In this document: positions 8,310 to 16,406 of the stretch, piece by piece
Numbering within the stretch: position 1 is the first letter of the stretch
Layout: each line of letters opens with the position of its first letter
Source: Streptomyces sp. NBC_00193
Lineage (GTDB): Bacteria; Actinomycetota; Actinomycetes; Streptomycetales; Streptomycetaceae
Direction of reading: 5' to 3'
Assembly: GCF_026342735.1 (NCBI RefSeq)
Contig: NZ_JAPEMM010000001.1
Span: 5,208,001-5,272,000, forward strand
Length of the DNA: 64,000 nt
Made by a program: the position numbers and the translations under genes
The notes under the pieces: generated by a model
Told to the model about the DNA's origin: nothing
Database searches by the model: none
The model's input: the letters and a program-made list of their open reading frames with translations, nothing else

Positions 8310-9074
8310 GTGAACGCGTTCCAGGACCAGCGAGTCGTCGTCACCGGCGCGGGCGGCGGCATCGGAGCTGCCCTCGCCCACCGCTTCGCCGCCGAGGGGG
8401 CGACCGTCGCGGTCAACGACCTCGACCCCGCCAAGGCCGCCGCGGTCGCGGACGCGATCGGCGACCGTGCCGTCGCGGTGCCCGGCGACGCCTCGGCCGT
8501 GGCCGCGCAGGCCCGCGAGGCGCTCGGCGGCGCCGTGGACGTCTACTGCGCCAACGCGGGCCTCGCCTCCGGCGGCGACGCCTTCGCCGAGGAGGCCGTC
8601 TGGGAGGCGGCCTGGGACGTCAACGTCATGGCCCACGTCCGCGCCGCCCGGCTGCTGCTGCCCGACTGGCTGGAGCGCGGGAGCGGCCGGTTCGTGTCCA
8701 CCGTCTCCGCCGCCGGGCTGCTGACCATGATCGGAGCGGCCCCGTACAGTGTCACCAAGCACGGCGCGCTCGCCTTCGCGGAATGGCTCTCGCTGACCTA
8801 CCGCCACCGCGGGCTCCAGGTCCACGCCATCTGCCCGCAGGGGGTCCGGACCGACATGCTCACCGCCGCCGGATCGGCGGGCGAGCTGGTCCTCGCGCCG
8901 ACCGCGATCGAGCCGGAAGCGGTCGCGGACGCACTGTTCGACGGCATGGAGAAGGGCCGGTTCTTGATCCTCCCGCACCCCGAGGTCGCGGACTTCTATG
9001 CGGCCCGGGCCACCGACCCCGACCGCTGGCTGAGCGGCATGAACCACCTCCAGCGCAAGTGGGAGACCCGGTGA
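8310..9074 (+). CDS. Short-chain dehydrogenase/reductase
   Basis: A classical 254-residue SDR. The NAD(P)-binding TGAGGGIGAA sits at residues 12-21. The acidic ND at 36-37 near the end of beta-2 suggests NAD preference. NAG is at 82-84, and the catalytic set is Ser133, Tyr146 and Lys150 (YSVTK). The GTG start at 8310 follows GAAGGGCGG. The stop overlaps the next gene's GTG (GTGA), so it is co-translated with an acyl-CoA ligase. Oxidation of a hydroxyacyl or alcohol intermediate in acyl breakdown is the likely role. Confidence 0.9.
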   Translation: MNAFQDQRVVVTGAGGGIGAALAHRFAAEGATVAVNDLDPAKAAAVADAIGDRAVAVPGDASAVAAQAREALGGAVDVYCANAGLASGGDAFAEEAVWEAAWDVNVMAHVRAARLLLPDWLERGSGRFVSTVSAAGLLTMIGAAPYSVTKHGALAFAEWLSLTYRHRGLQVHAICPQGVRTDMLTAAGSAGELVLAPTAIEPEAVADALFDGMEKGRFLILPHPEVADFYAARATDPDRWLSGMNHLQRKWETR

Positions 9075-10867
9075 CCGCAGACACCCCGCACCCCGCCCCG
9101 TCGCCGGACCCGTCCGCCCCGGCCCCGACGGCCCCCACCCCGGCCTCCCGCTACGCCGCCAAGCCCTGGCTCGGCCTGCTCAGCCCGGTCCAGCGGGCCC
9201 CCATCACGCCCCCGCCCAGCGTGCTGCACGCCTTCCGCGCCGCCGTCGCCCGCGCGCCCGGGCACACCGCCCTCGCCTACTTCGACGGCCGCCTCACCTA
9301 CGCCGAGACCGACGCGCTCTCCGACTCCCTCGCGGGCCACCTCGCCGCCCACGGCATCCGCCGCGGGGACCGGGTCGCGGTCATGCTGCAGAACACCCCG
9401 CACTTCGTGCTCACCGTCCTGGCCGCCTGGAAGGCCGGAGCGGTCGTGGTCCCGCTCAACCCCATGTACAAGTCCGCCGAGGTCGGCCACATCCTGCGCG
9501 ACTCCGGGGCCACGGCCCTGGTCTGCGAGGCCCGCGCCTGGGAGGGGTACCTGGGCGAGACGGTACGAGGGACGGGCGTACGGGTCGCCCTGACGGCGCA
9601 CGACACGGACTTCCAGACCCGCAACGACCCCCGGGTCTTCCCCGCGCCCGGCAGCACCCCTACTGGACTCCGCGGCGCGGAGCCGCTCGCCGGCGAGGCC
9701 GGAATCGCCGACGAGGCGCCGGGTCCCCACGGGGCAGGTCCCGCCGACCTGCTCACCGTGGCCCGCCAGGGCCACCCCGCGCCGCCCGACCCGGGCCTCA
9801 CGGCCGCCGACACCGCCCTCATCAGCTACACCTCCGGCACCAGCGGCATCCCCAAGGGCGCCATGAACCCGCACGGCGCGCTCACCCACAACGCCGTCCG
9901 CCAGGTGACCGGCCACCCCCTCCCCGAGGGGTCCGGCTACTTCGCGCTCGCCCCGCTCTTCCACATCACCGGCATGGTGTGCGAGCTCGCCGCCTGCTTC
10001 ATCAACGCCGGCACCCTGGTCCTCGCCCACCGCTTCGACGCCGGAGCCGTCCTCGACGCCTTCCTCGAACACCGCCCCGCCTACACGGTCGGCCCGGCCA
10101 CCGCCTTCATGGCGCTCGCCGCGCACCCCGGGGCCTCCCCGGACCACTTCGCCTCGTTCCGGGTGGTCTCCTCCGGCGGCGCCCCGCTGCCGCCCGCCCT
10201 GGTCGAACGCCTGCGCGCCGCCTACGGTTTCTACCTGCGCAACGGCTACGGCCTCACCGAATGCACCGCCCCCTGCGCCTCCGTACCCGTCCACCTCGAA
10301 GCCCCCGTGGACCCGGCCTCGGGCACCCTCTCCGTCGGCGTGCCCGGCGCCGACACCCTCGTACGGATCCTCGACGAGAGCGGCGCCGAGGTCCCCTTCG
10401 GCGAGACCGGGGAGATAGCTGTACGCGGACCCCAGGTCGTTCCCGGCTACTGGGGCCTGCCCGAGGACACCGCCAAGGCCTTCCCGGACGGCGAACTGCG
10501 CACCGGGGACGTCGGGTTCATGGACCCCGAGGGCTGGCTCTACGTGGTCGACCGCAAGAAGGACATGATCAACGCCTCCGGCTTCAAGGTCTGGCCGCGC
10601 GAGGTGGAGGACGTGCTCTACACCCACCCCGCCGTGCGCGAGGCGGCCGTCGTCGGCATCCCCGACCCCTACCGCGGGGAGAGCGTGAAGGCCTACGTCA
10701 GCCTGCGCCCCGGGGTCGAAACCGACCCGGCGGAACTGTCCGCGTACTGCGCCGAGCGCCTCGCCGCGTACAAATACCCGCGCCGGGTGGAGATCCTGCC
10801 TGTCCTTCCGAAGACGACCAGTGGCAAGATCCTGCGACGGGAACTTCGGACACGCGACCACGGCTGA
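9071..10867 (+). CDS. AMP-dependent acyl-CoA synthetase/ligase
   Basis: A 598-residue adenylate-forming enzyme that activates a carboxylic acid with ATP and transfers it to CoA. The motifs run in order: ISYTSGTSGIPKGAM (ATP loop), NGYGLTECT, YVVDRKKDMINASGFKVWP (hinge) and PKTTSGKILRREL with the C-terminal catalytic Lys. A proline-rich N-terminus of about 40 residues and an internal Gly/Ala/Pro insertion (about residues 185-240) make it longer than usual. It is coupled to the SDR by GTGA and followed 63 bases later by a TetR gene. The substrate chain is not predictable, though a medium- or long-chain fatty acid is likely. Confidence 0.9.
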   Translation: MTADTPHPAPSPDPSAPAPTAPTPASRYAAKPWLGLLSPVQRAPITPPPSVLHAFRAAVARAPGHTALAYFDGRLTYAETDALSDSLAGHLAAHGIRRGDRVAVMLQNTPHFVLTVLAAWKAGAVVVPLNPMYKSAEVGHILRDSGATALVCEARAWEGYLGETVRGTGVRVALTAHDTDFQTRNDPRVFPAPGSTPTGLRGAEPLAGEAGIADEAPGPHGAGPADLLTVARQGHPAPPDPGLTAADTALISYTSGTSGIPKGAMNPHGALTHNAVRQVTGHPLPEGSGYFALAPLFHITGMVCELAACFINAGTLVLAHRFDAGAVLDAFLEHRPAYTVGPATAFMALAAHPGASPDHFASFRVVSSGGAPLPPALVERLRAAYGFYLRNGYGLTECTAPCASVPVHLEAPVDPASGTLSVGVPGADTLVRILDESGAEVPFGETGEIAVRGPQVVPGYWGLPEDTAKAFPDGELRTGDVGFMDPEGWLYVVDRKKDMINASGFKVWPREVEDVLYTHPAVREAAVVGIPDPYRGESVKAYVSLRPGVETDPAELSAYCAERLAAYKYPRRVEILPVLPKTTSGKILRRELRTRDHG

Positions 10868-10930
10868 AAACGGCCCGGCCACGTCCGTACGACCCGCACA
10901 CGCGAGGACCACGAAAGGGAGGCGACAGCC

Positions 10931-11539
10931 ATGGCCGCCAAGACCACGACGGAGACCGTCGGGGCGCACGAGGCCCCGGTACCGCGCCGGCTGCTCGCCG
11001 TCGCGACCAGGCTGTTCGCCGAGCGCGGCTACGACCGGACCTCGGTCCAGGAGATCGTCGAGGCGGCCGGGGTCACCAAGGGCGCGCTCTACCACTACTT
11101 CGGATCCAAGGACGATCTGCTGCACGAGGTGTACGCGCGCATGCTGCGCCTCCAGCAGCAGCGGCTCGACGCGGTGGCCGATTCCGACGCCCCCGTGGAG
11201 GAGCGGCTGCGCGCCGCGGCCGCCGACGTGGTGGTCACCACGATCGAGAACCTGGACGACGCGGCGATCTTCTTCCGCTCCATGCACCAGCTGAGCCCGG
11301 AGAAGTCCAAGCAGGTCCGGGCGGAGCGCCGGCGCTACCACGAGCGCTTCCGGGCGCTGGTCGAGGAGGGCCAGCGCACCGGGGTCTTCTCCGACGCCAC
11401 CCCGGCCGACCTGGTGGTGGACTACCACTTCGGCTCCGTCCACCACCTGTCGACCTGGTACCACGAGGACGGCCCGCTCACACCGCAGCAGGTAGCCGAC
11501 CACCTCGCGGACCTGCTGATGCGGGCGCTGCGTCCGTAG
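10931..11539 (+). CDS. TetR-family regulator of the SDR/ligase operon
   Basis: A 202-residue repressor-type protein. The helix-turn-helix TSVQEIVEAAGVTKGALYHY and FGSKDDLLHEVYARML begin at about residue 38. The C-terminal helical domain has a hydrophobic core suited to a lipidic or CoA ligand. It is the last gene of the SDR, acyl-CoA ligase, TetR run, with a strong AAAGGGAGG site. Its likely targets are the matching 13-base operator-like sites at 8223 and 16303. Its last 62 bases overlap the convergent old yellow enzyme gene, a long overlap for a tail-to-tail pair. Confidence 0.88.
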   Translation: MAAKTTTETVGAHEAPVPRRLLAVATRLFAERGYDRTSVQEIVEAAGVTKGALYHYFGSKDDLLHEVYARMLRLQQQRLDAVADSDAPVEERLRAAAADVVVTTIENLDDAAIFFRSMHQLSPEKSKQVRAERRRYHERFRALVEEGQRTGVFSDATPADLVVDYHFGSVHHLSTWYHEDGPLTPQQVADHLADLLMRALRP

Positions 11540-12656
11540 CGAGCACGGGGTAGTCGGTGTACCCCTCCGCCCCCTGTACGTGCATCAGGAACTCGGAGCG
11601 GATCTCGTTGAGCGGGGCGTTCACGCGCAGCCGCTCCACGAAGTCGGGGTTGGCGAGGAAGCCCCGGCCCAGCGAGACCAGGTCGGCCCCCTCGGCCAGG
11701 AACCGTTCGGCGACGCCCTTGCCGCCGTCGGCCGCGAACTGCTCCCGGGAGAGCAGCTGGTTGGCGATCAGCGTGCCCGGCCAGGCCCTGCGGTGCTCCT
11801 GGAAGCGGTCCCGCTGCTCGCCGGCGTAGAGGACGTGGAGATAGACCGGGTCGATCTCCGCCAGGGCGGCCAGCAGCGCGGGGTAGATCTCCTCGGTGTC
11901 GCCCTCCTCGATGCCGTTGACCGTCACTCCGGGCGAGATCCGTATGCCGACCCGGTCCCGGCCGATGGCCTCGGCGACGGCCCGGACCACCTCGACGGTG
12001 AACCGGATCCGGTTCTCCACCGGGCCGCCCCACGCGTCGGTCCGCAGGTTGGTGCCCTGCGCCAGGAACTGGTGGGGCAGGAAGCCGTTGGCGGCGTGCA
12101 CCTCCACCCCCGCGAAACCGGCCTCCACGGCATTGCGGGCGGCGGCCCGGAAATCGGCGATGGCGGCACGGATGTCCTCGGCCGTCATGGCGCGCGGAGT
12201 GACGGCGTCCCGCAGCCCGCCGGGGGTCTGCAGCTGCTCGGGGAGCCGCACGGCGGAGGGCGCCAGCGGGACGTGCCCGCTGGTGTCGGGGTGGCCGACC
12301 CGGCCGCCGTGTTCGAGCTGGAGGAACATCGCCGCGCCGCCGCCCAGGCCGTCGGCGCCCGCGCGCACCGCATCGGTGACCGCCCGCCAGCCGGCGATCT
12401 GCTCCGCGCTGTGGATGCCGGGGATGTTCGGATAGGCCTGGCCCACGGCGCTCGGCGCGGTGCCCTCGGCGATGATCAGACCGGCCGAGGCGCGCTGGGC
12501 GTAGTGGACCGCCATCAGCTGCCCGGGGACTCCGTCGGCGCCCGCCCGGTTACGGGTCAGGGGCGCCATGACCAAGCGGTTGGGGAGTTCGAGCCCGCCG
12601 AGGGTGGCGGACCGGAAGAGACGGGATGCGGTGGGGACCTGCTGTGTCTGCGTCAT
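11478..12656 (-). CDS. Old yellow enzyme-family alkene reductase
   Basis: A 392-residue FMN beta/alpha-barrel. The N-terminal LFRSATLGGLELPNRLVMAP and TRNRAG are typical, and VEVHAANGFLPHQFL supplies the His/Asn pair that binds the carbonyl of the substrate. DLVSLGRGFLANPDF binds the FMN phosphate. It reduces activated C=C bonds such as enones, maleimides or nitro compounds with NADPH. The ATG at 12656 lies 63 bases from the divergent MerR-family gene, with a palindrome between, so the MerR protein probably controls it. The final 18 residues reach into the convergent TetR gene. Confidence 0.92.
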   Translation of the reverse strand: MTQTQQVPTASRLFRSATLGGLELPNRLVMAPLTRNRAGADGVPGQLMAVHYAQRASAGLIIAEGTAPSAVGQAYPNIPGIHSAEQIAGWRAVTDAVRAGADGLGGGAAMFLQLEHGGRVGHPDTSGHVPLAPSAVRLPEQLQTPGGLRDAVTPRAMTAEDIRAAIADFRAAARNAVEAGFAGVEVHAANGFLPHQFLAQGTNLRTDAWGGPVENRIRFTVEVVRAVAEAIGRDRVGIRISPGVTVNGIEEGDTEEIYPALLAALAEIDPVYLHVLYAGEQRDRFQEHRRAWPGTLIANQLLSREQFAADGGKGVAERFLAEGADLVSLGRGFLANPDFVERLRVNAPLNEIRSEFLMHVQGAEGYTDYPVLATDAAPASAGPRGGRLPAAV

Positions 12657-12672
12657 GCCGGTACCGTAAAAC

Positions 12673-12688
12673 CTGACATTGATGTCAG
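12673..12688. promoter_or_regulatory. Palindrome CTGACA-TTGA-TGTCAG in a MerR/OYE divergent promoter
   Basis: Perfect 6-base arms with a 4-base spacer sit midway between the divergent OYE (start 12656) and merR (start 12720) genes. Position and symmetry fit a MerR-family operator. Which promoter it serves, or whether it serves both, cannot be decided by eye. Confidence 0.6.
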
Positions 12689-12719
12689 ATTCAAGCCGAG
12701 GGCTCGGGACGGAGTGCAC

Positions 12720-13127
12720 ATGCGGATCGGGGAGTTGGCGGCGCGCACCGGGGTCAGCGAGCGTTCGCTGCGCTACTACGAGACCCAGGGGCTGCTGGTC
12801 TCCGACCGGACGCCGGGCGGCCACCGCGACTACACGGAGCGGGCGGTGGACCGGGTCATCCGGATCCAGGAGCTCTACGCGGCCGGACTGCACAGCGCGA
12901 AGATCGGGCAGATCCTGCCCTGCATGCGCGATGCGGACGGCGGGCCGAACGTACGGGCCACGCCCGCGCTCGTCGCCGAGCTGACAACGGAACGGGACCG
13001 GATCGACCGGCTGATCGCCGATCTGCTCCGGTCCCGTGAGGTGCTGGACGAGGTCATCGACGCGGCGGCGGGCCGGACCGTGACCGCCGCCGGGCCGATG
13101 GCCGTGGAGACGCCCCGGACCTCCTAG
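12720..13127 (+). CDS. MerR-family transcriptional regulator
   Basis: A 135-residue MerR protein. The winged helix is MRIGELAARTGVSERSLRYY followed by ETQGLLVSDRTPGGHRDYTE, and a dimerisation coiled coil covers about residues 80-112. Only Cys at the QILPCM position is present, so the SoxR cluster is absent; a metal or small-molecule signal is possible. It is divergent from the OYE gene across a palindrome, which suggests activation of the reductase on electrophile stress (inference). Its TAG stop overlaps that of the convergent transporter. Confidence 0.87.
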   Translation: MRIGELAARTGVSERSLRYYETQGLLVSDRTPGGHRDYTERAVDRVIRIQELYAAGLHSAKIGQILPCMRDADGGPNVRATPALVAELTTERDRIDRLIADLLRSREVLDEVIDAAAGRTVTAAGPMAVETPRTS

Positions 13128-13753
13128 CCGAGCGGTGCGACCTCGCGGCCCCAGGTCTCCTTGGCGACCACGGCGAAGGAGACGTACCAGGCGACGCCCG
13201 CGGTGAAGAGGCCGAGGAAGCCGCCGGTGTGGCCCAGTGCCGTGCTCTGCGCCAGGTCGCCGAGGGCGAGGAACAGGAAGGTCAGCGCCAGCGAGACGAA
13301 CAGCACGCGGTGCGCGACGTCCAGCTTCATGGCGGCGATCGACATGTACGCGGTGAAGATGAACCAGGCCACGAGGAACCAGCCGGTCGCCACGTGCGCC
13401 TGGTCGGCCGGCAGCGTCGGGACGACGAACTTCACGTAGCCGGCGAAGGACATCCAGAACGCGCCGTACGAGACGAACGCCGTGGTCCCGAAGGTGTTGC
13501 CGCGGCGGAACTCCATGATGCCCGCGACGAACTGCGCGAGACCGCCGTAGAACAGCGCCAGCGGCAGGACGACGGCGCTGAGCGCGGCGTTCGAGATCAG
13601 CCCCGAGTTGAAGAGGCTGAGCACGAAGGTGGTGAGGGCGAACGCCGCCAGGCCGAGCGGGCCGGGGTTGGCCCTTGCCTGCGGCGCTGTGGCGGGGGAG
13701 GCCGGGGCCTGCTGCGCGGTCGGCGCGGGGGCGGGCAGGGTGGTGCTGGGCAT
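13124..13753 (-). CDS. Acetate uptake transporter (GPR1/FUN34/SatP family)
   Basis: A 209-residue membrane protein with six predicted helices. The family signature begins NPGPLGLAAFALTTFVLSLF, and a conserved YGGLAQFVAGIMEFRRGNTF follows. The last helix is near GHTGGFLGLFTAGVAWYVSF. Members move acetate or succinate with protons. The first 35 residues are Pro/Ala-rich and disordered. The ATG at 13753 is chosen; a GTG at 13780 would add nine charged residues. Neighbouring acyl-CoA catabolic genes make acetate handling sensible. Confidence 0.9.
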   Translation of the reverse strand: MPSTTLPAPAPTAQQAPASPATAPQARANPGPLGLAAFALTTFVLSLFNSGLISNAALSAVVLPLALFYGGLAQFVAGIMEFRRGNTFGTTAFVSYGAFWMSFAGYVKFVVPTLPADQAHVATGWFLVAWFIFTAYMSIAAMKLDVAHRVLFVSLALTFLFLALGDLAQSTALGHTGGFLGLFTAGVAWYVSFAVVAKETWGREVAPLG

Positions 13754-13846
13754 GACGGGGCACTTTCGGTGGGGGGACACTCCAAGATATCGGACATCTC
13801 GGGCTGGTCTGGACCACTTCGGGCCGTGTGGGGCGGGCCGAAGGGC

Positions 13847-13889
13847 CCCCTCCGGGCCCGCCGATGGGCCTCCGGCGGGCCCGGAGGGG
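13847..13889 (-). terminator. Hairpin terminator after the acyl-CoA dehydrogenase at 13899
   Basis: Perfect 16-base GC-rich arms (13847-13862 and 13874-13889) with an 11-base loop lie just past the stop of the minus-strand gene. There is no strong T-run, as is common in streptomycetes. Confidence 0.65.
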
Positions 13890-13898
13890 TCACCCGGC

Positions 13899-15137
13899 TC
13901 AGCGGTGGCGCTTCAGCTCCCGGTGCGCCAGCGAGCGCTGGTGCACCTCGTCCGGCCCGTCCGCCAGCCGCAGCGTCCGCGCCGCCGCCCACAGCTCGGC
14001 CAGCGGGAAGTCCTGGCTCACCCCGCCCGCACCGTGCAGCTGCACCGCGTCGTCCAGGATCCGCACCACCGCCCGCGGGGTCGCGATCTTGATGGCCTGG
14101 ATCTCGGTGTGCGCACCCCGGTTGCCGACCGTGTCCATCAGCCAGGCCGTCTTCAGCACCAGCAGCCGCAGCTGCTCCACGGTGACCCGGGCGTCCGCGA
14201 TCCAGTTCTGTACGACGCCCTGCGCGGCCAGCTCCTTGCCGAAGGCGGTACGTCCCACCGCGCGCCGGCACATCAGCTCGATGGCCCGCTCCGCCATGCC
14301 GATGAGCCGCATGCAGTGGTGGATCCGCCCCGGCCCGAGCCGGGCCTGGGCGATGGCGAAGCCGCCGCCCTCCTCGCCGATCAGGTTCCCCGCCGGGACC
14401 CGGGCCCCGTCGAAGACCACCTCGGCATGACCGCCGTGGTCGTGGTCCTCGTACCCGTACACCGTCATCGCACGCCGGATCTCGACCCCGGGCGTGTCCC
14501 GGGGGACCAGGACCATGGACTGCTGGCGGCGCGGGTCGGCGCCCCCCGGATCGGTCTTGCCCATGACGATGAAGACCTTGCAGTCCGGGTTCATCGCCCC
14601 GGAGATGAACCACTTGCGCCCCGTGATCACGTACTCGTCGCCGCTCGCGGAACGCTCGATCCGGGTCTCGATGTTCGTGGCGTCCGAGGAGGCCACCTCC
14701 GGCTCGGTCATCGCGAACGCGGACCGGATCTCCCCGGCCAGCAGCGGCTCCAGCCACTGCTTCTTCTGCTCCTCGTTCCCGAACTGCGCGAGCAGCTCCA
14801 TGTTCCCGGTGTCCGGAGCCGCGCAGTTCGTCGCCGTCGGCGCCAGGTGCGGGCTGCGCCCGGTGATCTCGGCCAGCGGGGCGTACTGGAGTTGGGTCAG
14901 CCCGGCGCCGTACTCGGCATCCGGAAGGCTGTGCTGGTTTACGAAGAAGAGGTTCCACAGTCCTTGGCGGCGCGCCTCGGCCTTCAACTCGCCGATCACG
15001 GCCGGGGTGTCCCAGGGCGAGGCCAGCCGCGCGCGCTGCTCGGCGGCGACGGCTTCGGCCGGGTGGACGTACTCGTCCATGAACGCGAGGAGCCGTCCGC
15101 GGAGTTCCTCGGTACGGGCGTCGAATGCGAAGTCCAT
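13899..15137 (-). CDS. Acyl-CoA dehydrogenase, ACAD10/11-like
   Basis: A 412-residue flavoenzyme. It has the FAD-binding AFAMTEPEVASSDATNIETR, the middle beta domain around GYEDHDHGGHAEVVFDGARV, and a C-terminal LRLADGPDEVHQRSLAHREL. That ending is seen in the ACAD10/11 branch acting on 4-hydroxy or long branched acyl-CoAs. It lies 10 bases after an aminoglycoside-phosphotransferase-fold gene, the same domain that is fused to this enzyme in animal ACAD10 and ACAD11. The pair may therefore phosphorylate and then eliminate a 4-hydroxyacyl-CoA (inference from the animal proteins). Confidence 0.9.
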   Translation of the reverse strand: MDFAFDARTEELRGRLLAFMDEYVHPAEAVAAEQRARLASPWDTPAVIGELKAEARRQGLWNLFFVNQHSLPDAEYGAGLTQLQYAPLAEITGRSPHLAPTATNCAAPDTGNMELLAQFGNEEQKKQWLEPLLAGEIRSAFAMTEPEVASSDATNIETRIERSASGDEYVITGRKWFISGAMNPDCKVFIVMGKTDPGGADPRRQQSMVLVPRDTPGVEIRRAMTVYGYEDHDHGGHAEVVFDGARVPAGNLIGEEGGGFAIAQARLGPGRIHHCMRLIGMAERAIELMCRRAVGRTAFGKELAAQGVVQNWIADARVTVEQLRLLVLKTAWLMDTVGNRGAHTEIQAIKIATPRAVVRILDDAVQLHGAGGVSQDFPLAELWAAARTLRLADGPDEVHQRSLAHRELKRHR

Positions 15138-15147
15138 CGGGGGTTCC

Positions 15148-16245
15148 TCAGCCTTCGTGCGGTTGCCGGAGTGTGGTCAGACCGTGCTCGATGAAAACCG
15201 GGACCAGCTCGCCGATCCGGTCGAAGCCCGCGCCGACGGTCTGCCCGAGCGTGAAGCGGTAGTGGATGCCTTCGAGGATCACCGCGAGCTTGAACCAGGC
15301 GAAGGCCGTGTACCAGGCGACCTGCGAGACGTCCCGGCCCGAGCGGGCCGCGTACCGCTCGATCAGCTCGGCGGGAGCCGGGTGGCCGGGGGCCGCGCTG
15401 GTCGTGCTGACCGGGGAGTCGGTCAGCCCCAGGTCGGAGCTGTACATCACCAGCAGCCCGAGGTCCGTCAGCGGATCGCCGAGCGTGGACATCTCCCAGT
15501 CCAGCACCGCCCGGATCTCGTCGGCGCCGGAGGTGGTTCCGCCGATCAGCACGTTGTCCAGCCGGAAGTCCCCGTGCACCACCGTGGGCGCCGGGGAGTC
15601 GGGCAGGGCGCGCCCGAGCGCACCGTGCAGCTCGTCGATCCCGGCGAGCTCCCGCCCCCGGGACGCCGCGAGCTGCTTGCCCCAGCGGCGCAGCTGCCGG
15701 TCCAGGAAGCCCTCGGGCCGCCCGAAATCGCCCAGGCCCACCGCCTCCGGGTCCACGGCGTGCAGGTCGACCAGGGTGTCCACCAGGCCCAGCACCGCCC
15801 GCCGGGTCCGCTCGGGGCCGAGCGCGGCGAGCTCGCCGGCCGTCCGGAACGGCACCCCGTCCACGTACTCCATCACGTAGAACGGCGCGCCCAGCACGGC
15901 CTCGTCCTCGCACAGCAGCAGCGGCTCGGGCACCGGCACCGCGGTGCCGTGCAGCGCCGCGATGACCCGGTGCTCGCGCCGCATGTCGTGCGCGGTGGCC
16001 AGTACGTGCCCCAGCGGCGGCCGGCGCACCACCCACCGGGAGCTCCCGTCGCCCACCTCGTACGTGAGGTTCGAGCGGCCGCCTTCGATCAGCCGGCCGG
16101 TCAGCGGCCCGGCCACGAGGCCCGGCAGCGCCCGGTCGAGATGACCGCGCAGCCGCTCCAGATCGAGGCCCCGCGGGCCGGAGGGGGCCGCGGAAGGAGC
16201 CGCGGTGCGATCCGGTGCGGGGGCCGGGTCCGGGGCTGAGGTCAT
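15148..16245 (-). CDS. Phosphotransferase (APH fold), partner of the ACAD10/11-like enzyme
   Basis: A 365-residue kinase-fold protein. Hallmarks are NLTYEVGDGSSRWVVRRPPL (nucleotide-binding strand), the catalytic loop VVHGDFRLDNVLIG (HGDxxxxN) and the metal-binding LDWEMSTLGDPLTDLG. In ACAD10/11 systems this domain phosphorylates the hydroxyl of 4-hydroxyacyl-CoA. The first 20 residues are Pro/Ala-rich. A 13-base operator-like site shared with the SDR operon lies 58 bases upstream, linking it to acyl catabolism. An antibiotic-resistance role is unlikely given the neighbour. Confidence 0.88.
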   Translation of the reverse strand: MTSAPDPAPAPDRTAAPSAAPSGPRGLDLERLRGHLDRALPGLVAGPLTGRLIEGGRSNLTYEVGDGSSRWVVRRPPLGHVLATAHDMRREHRVIAALHGTAVPVPEPLLLCEDEAVLGAPFYVMEYVDGVPFRTAGELAALGPERTRRAVLGLVDTLVDLHAVDPEAVGLGDFGRPEGFLDRQLRRWGKQLAASRGRELAGIDELHGALGRALPDSPAPTVVHGDFRLDNVLIGGTTSGADEIRAVLDWEMSTLGDPLTDLGLLVMYSSDLGLTDSPVSTTSAAPGHPAPAELIERYAARSGRDVSQVAWYTAFAWFKLAVILEGIHYRFTLGQTVGAGFDRIGELVPVFIEHGLTTLRQPHEG

Positions 16246-16299
16246 GGTGCGCGCCTCCGTACGGGGTTGACGACGACGGAACGATCGCGACCCATGATG

Positions 16300-16315
16300 C
16301 CGACCAGTCGGTATG
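16300..16315. promoter_or_regulatory. Putative TetR operator, copy 2 (palindrome CCGACCAGTCGG)
   Basis: Positions 16300-16311 form a near-perfect palindrome, with only the central CA unpaired. Positions 16303-16315 (ACCAGTCGGTATG) are the exact reverse complement of 8223-8235. It lies upstream of the phosphotransferase and acyl-CoA dehydrogenase pair. Confidence 0.5.
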
Positions 16316-16406
16316 CCGTCCAGTGCCCGAGCCGAAGCGGCCTCCGTCCCCGCCCCCTCCGGCCCGTCCTCCCGGCCCTGCCGACGCGTCCTCCCGGCCC
16401 GTCCGG

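Noticed and set aside
15148..16245. Aminoglycoside-resistance phosphotransferase
   Set aside because: The fold is shared, but its tight pairing with an ACAD10/11-like dehydrogenase makes a lipid-related role more likely.
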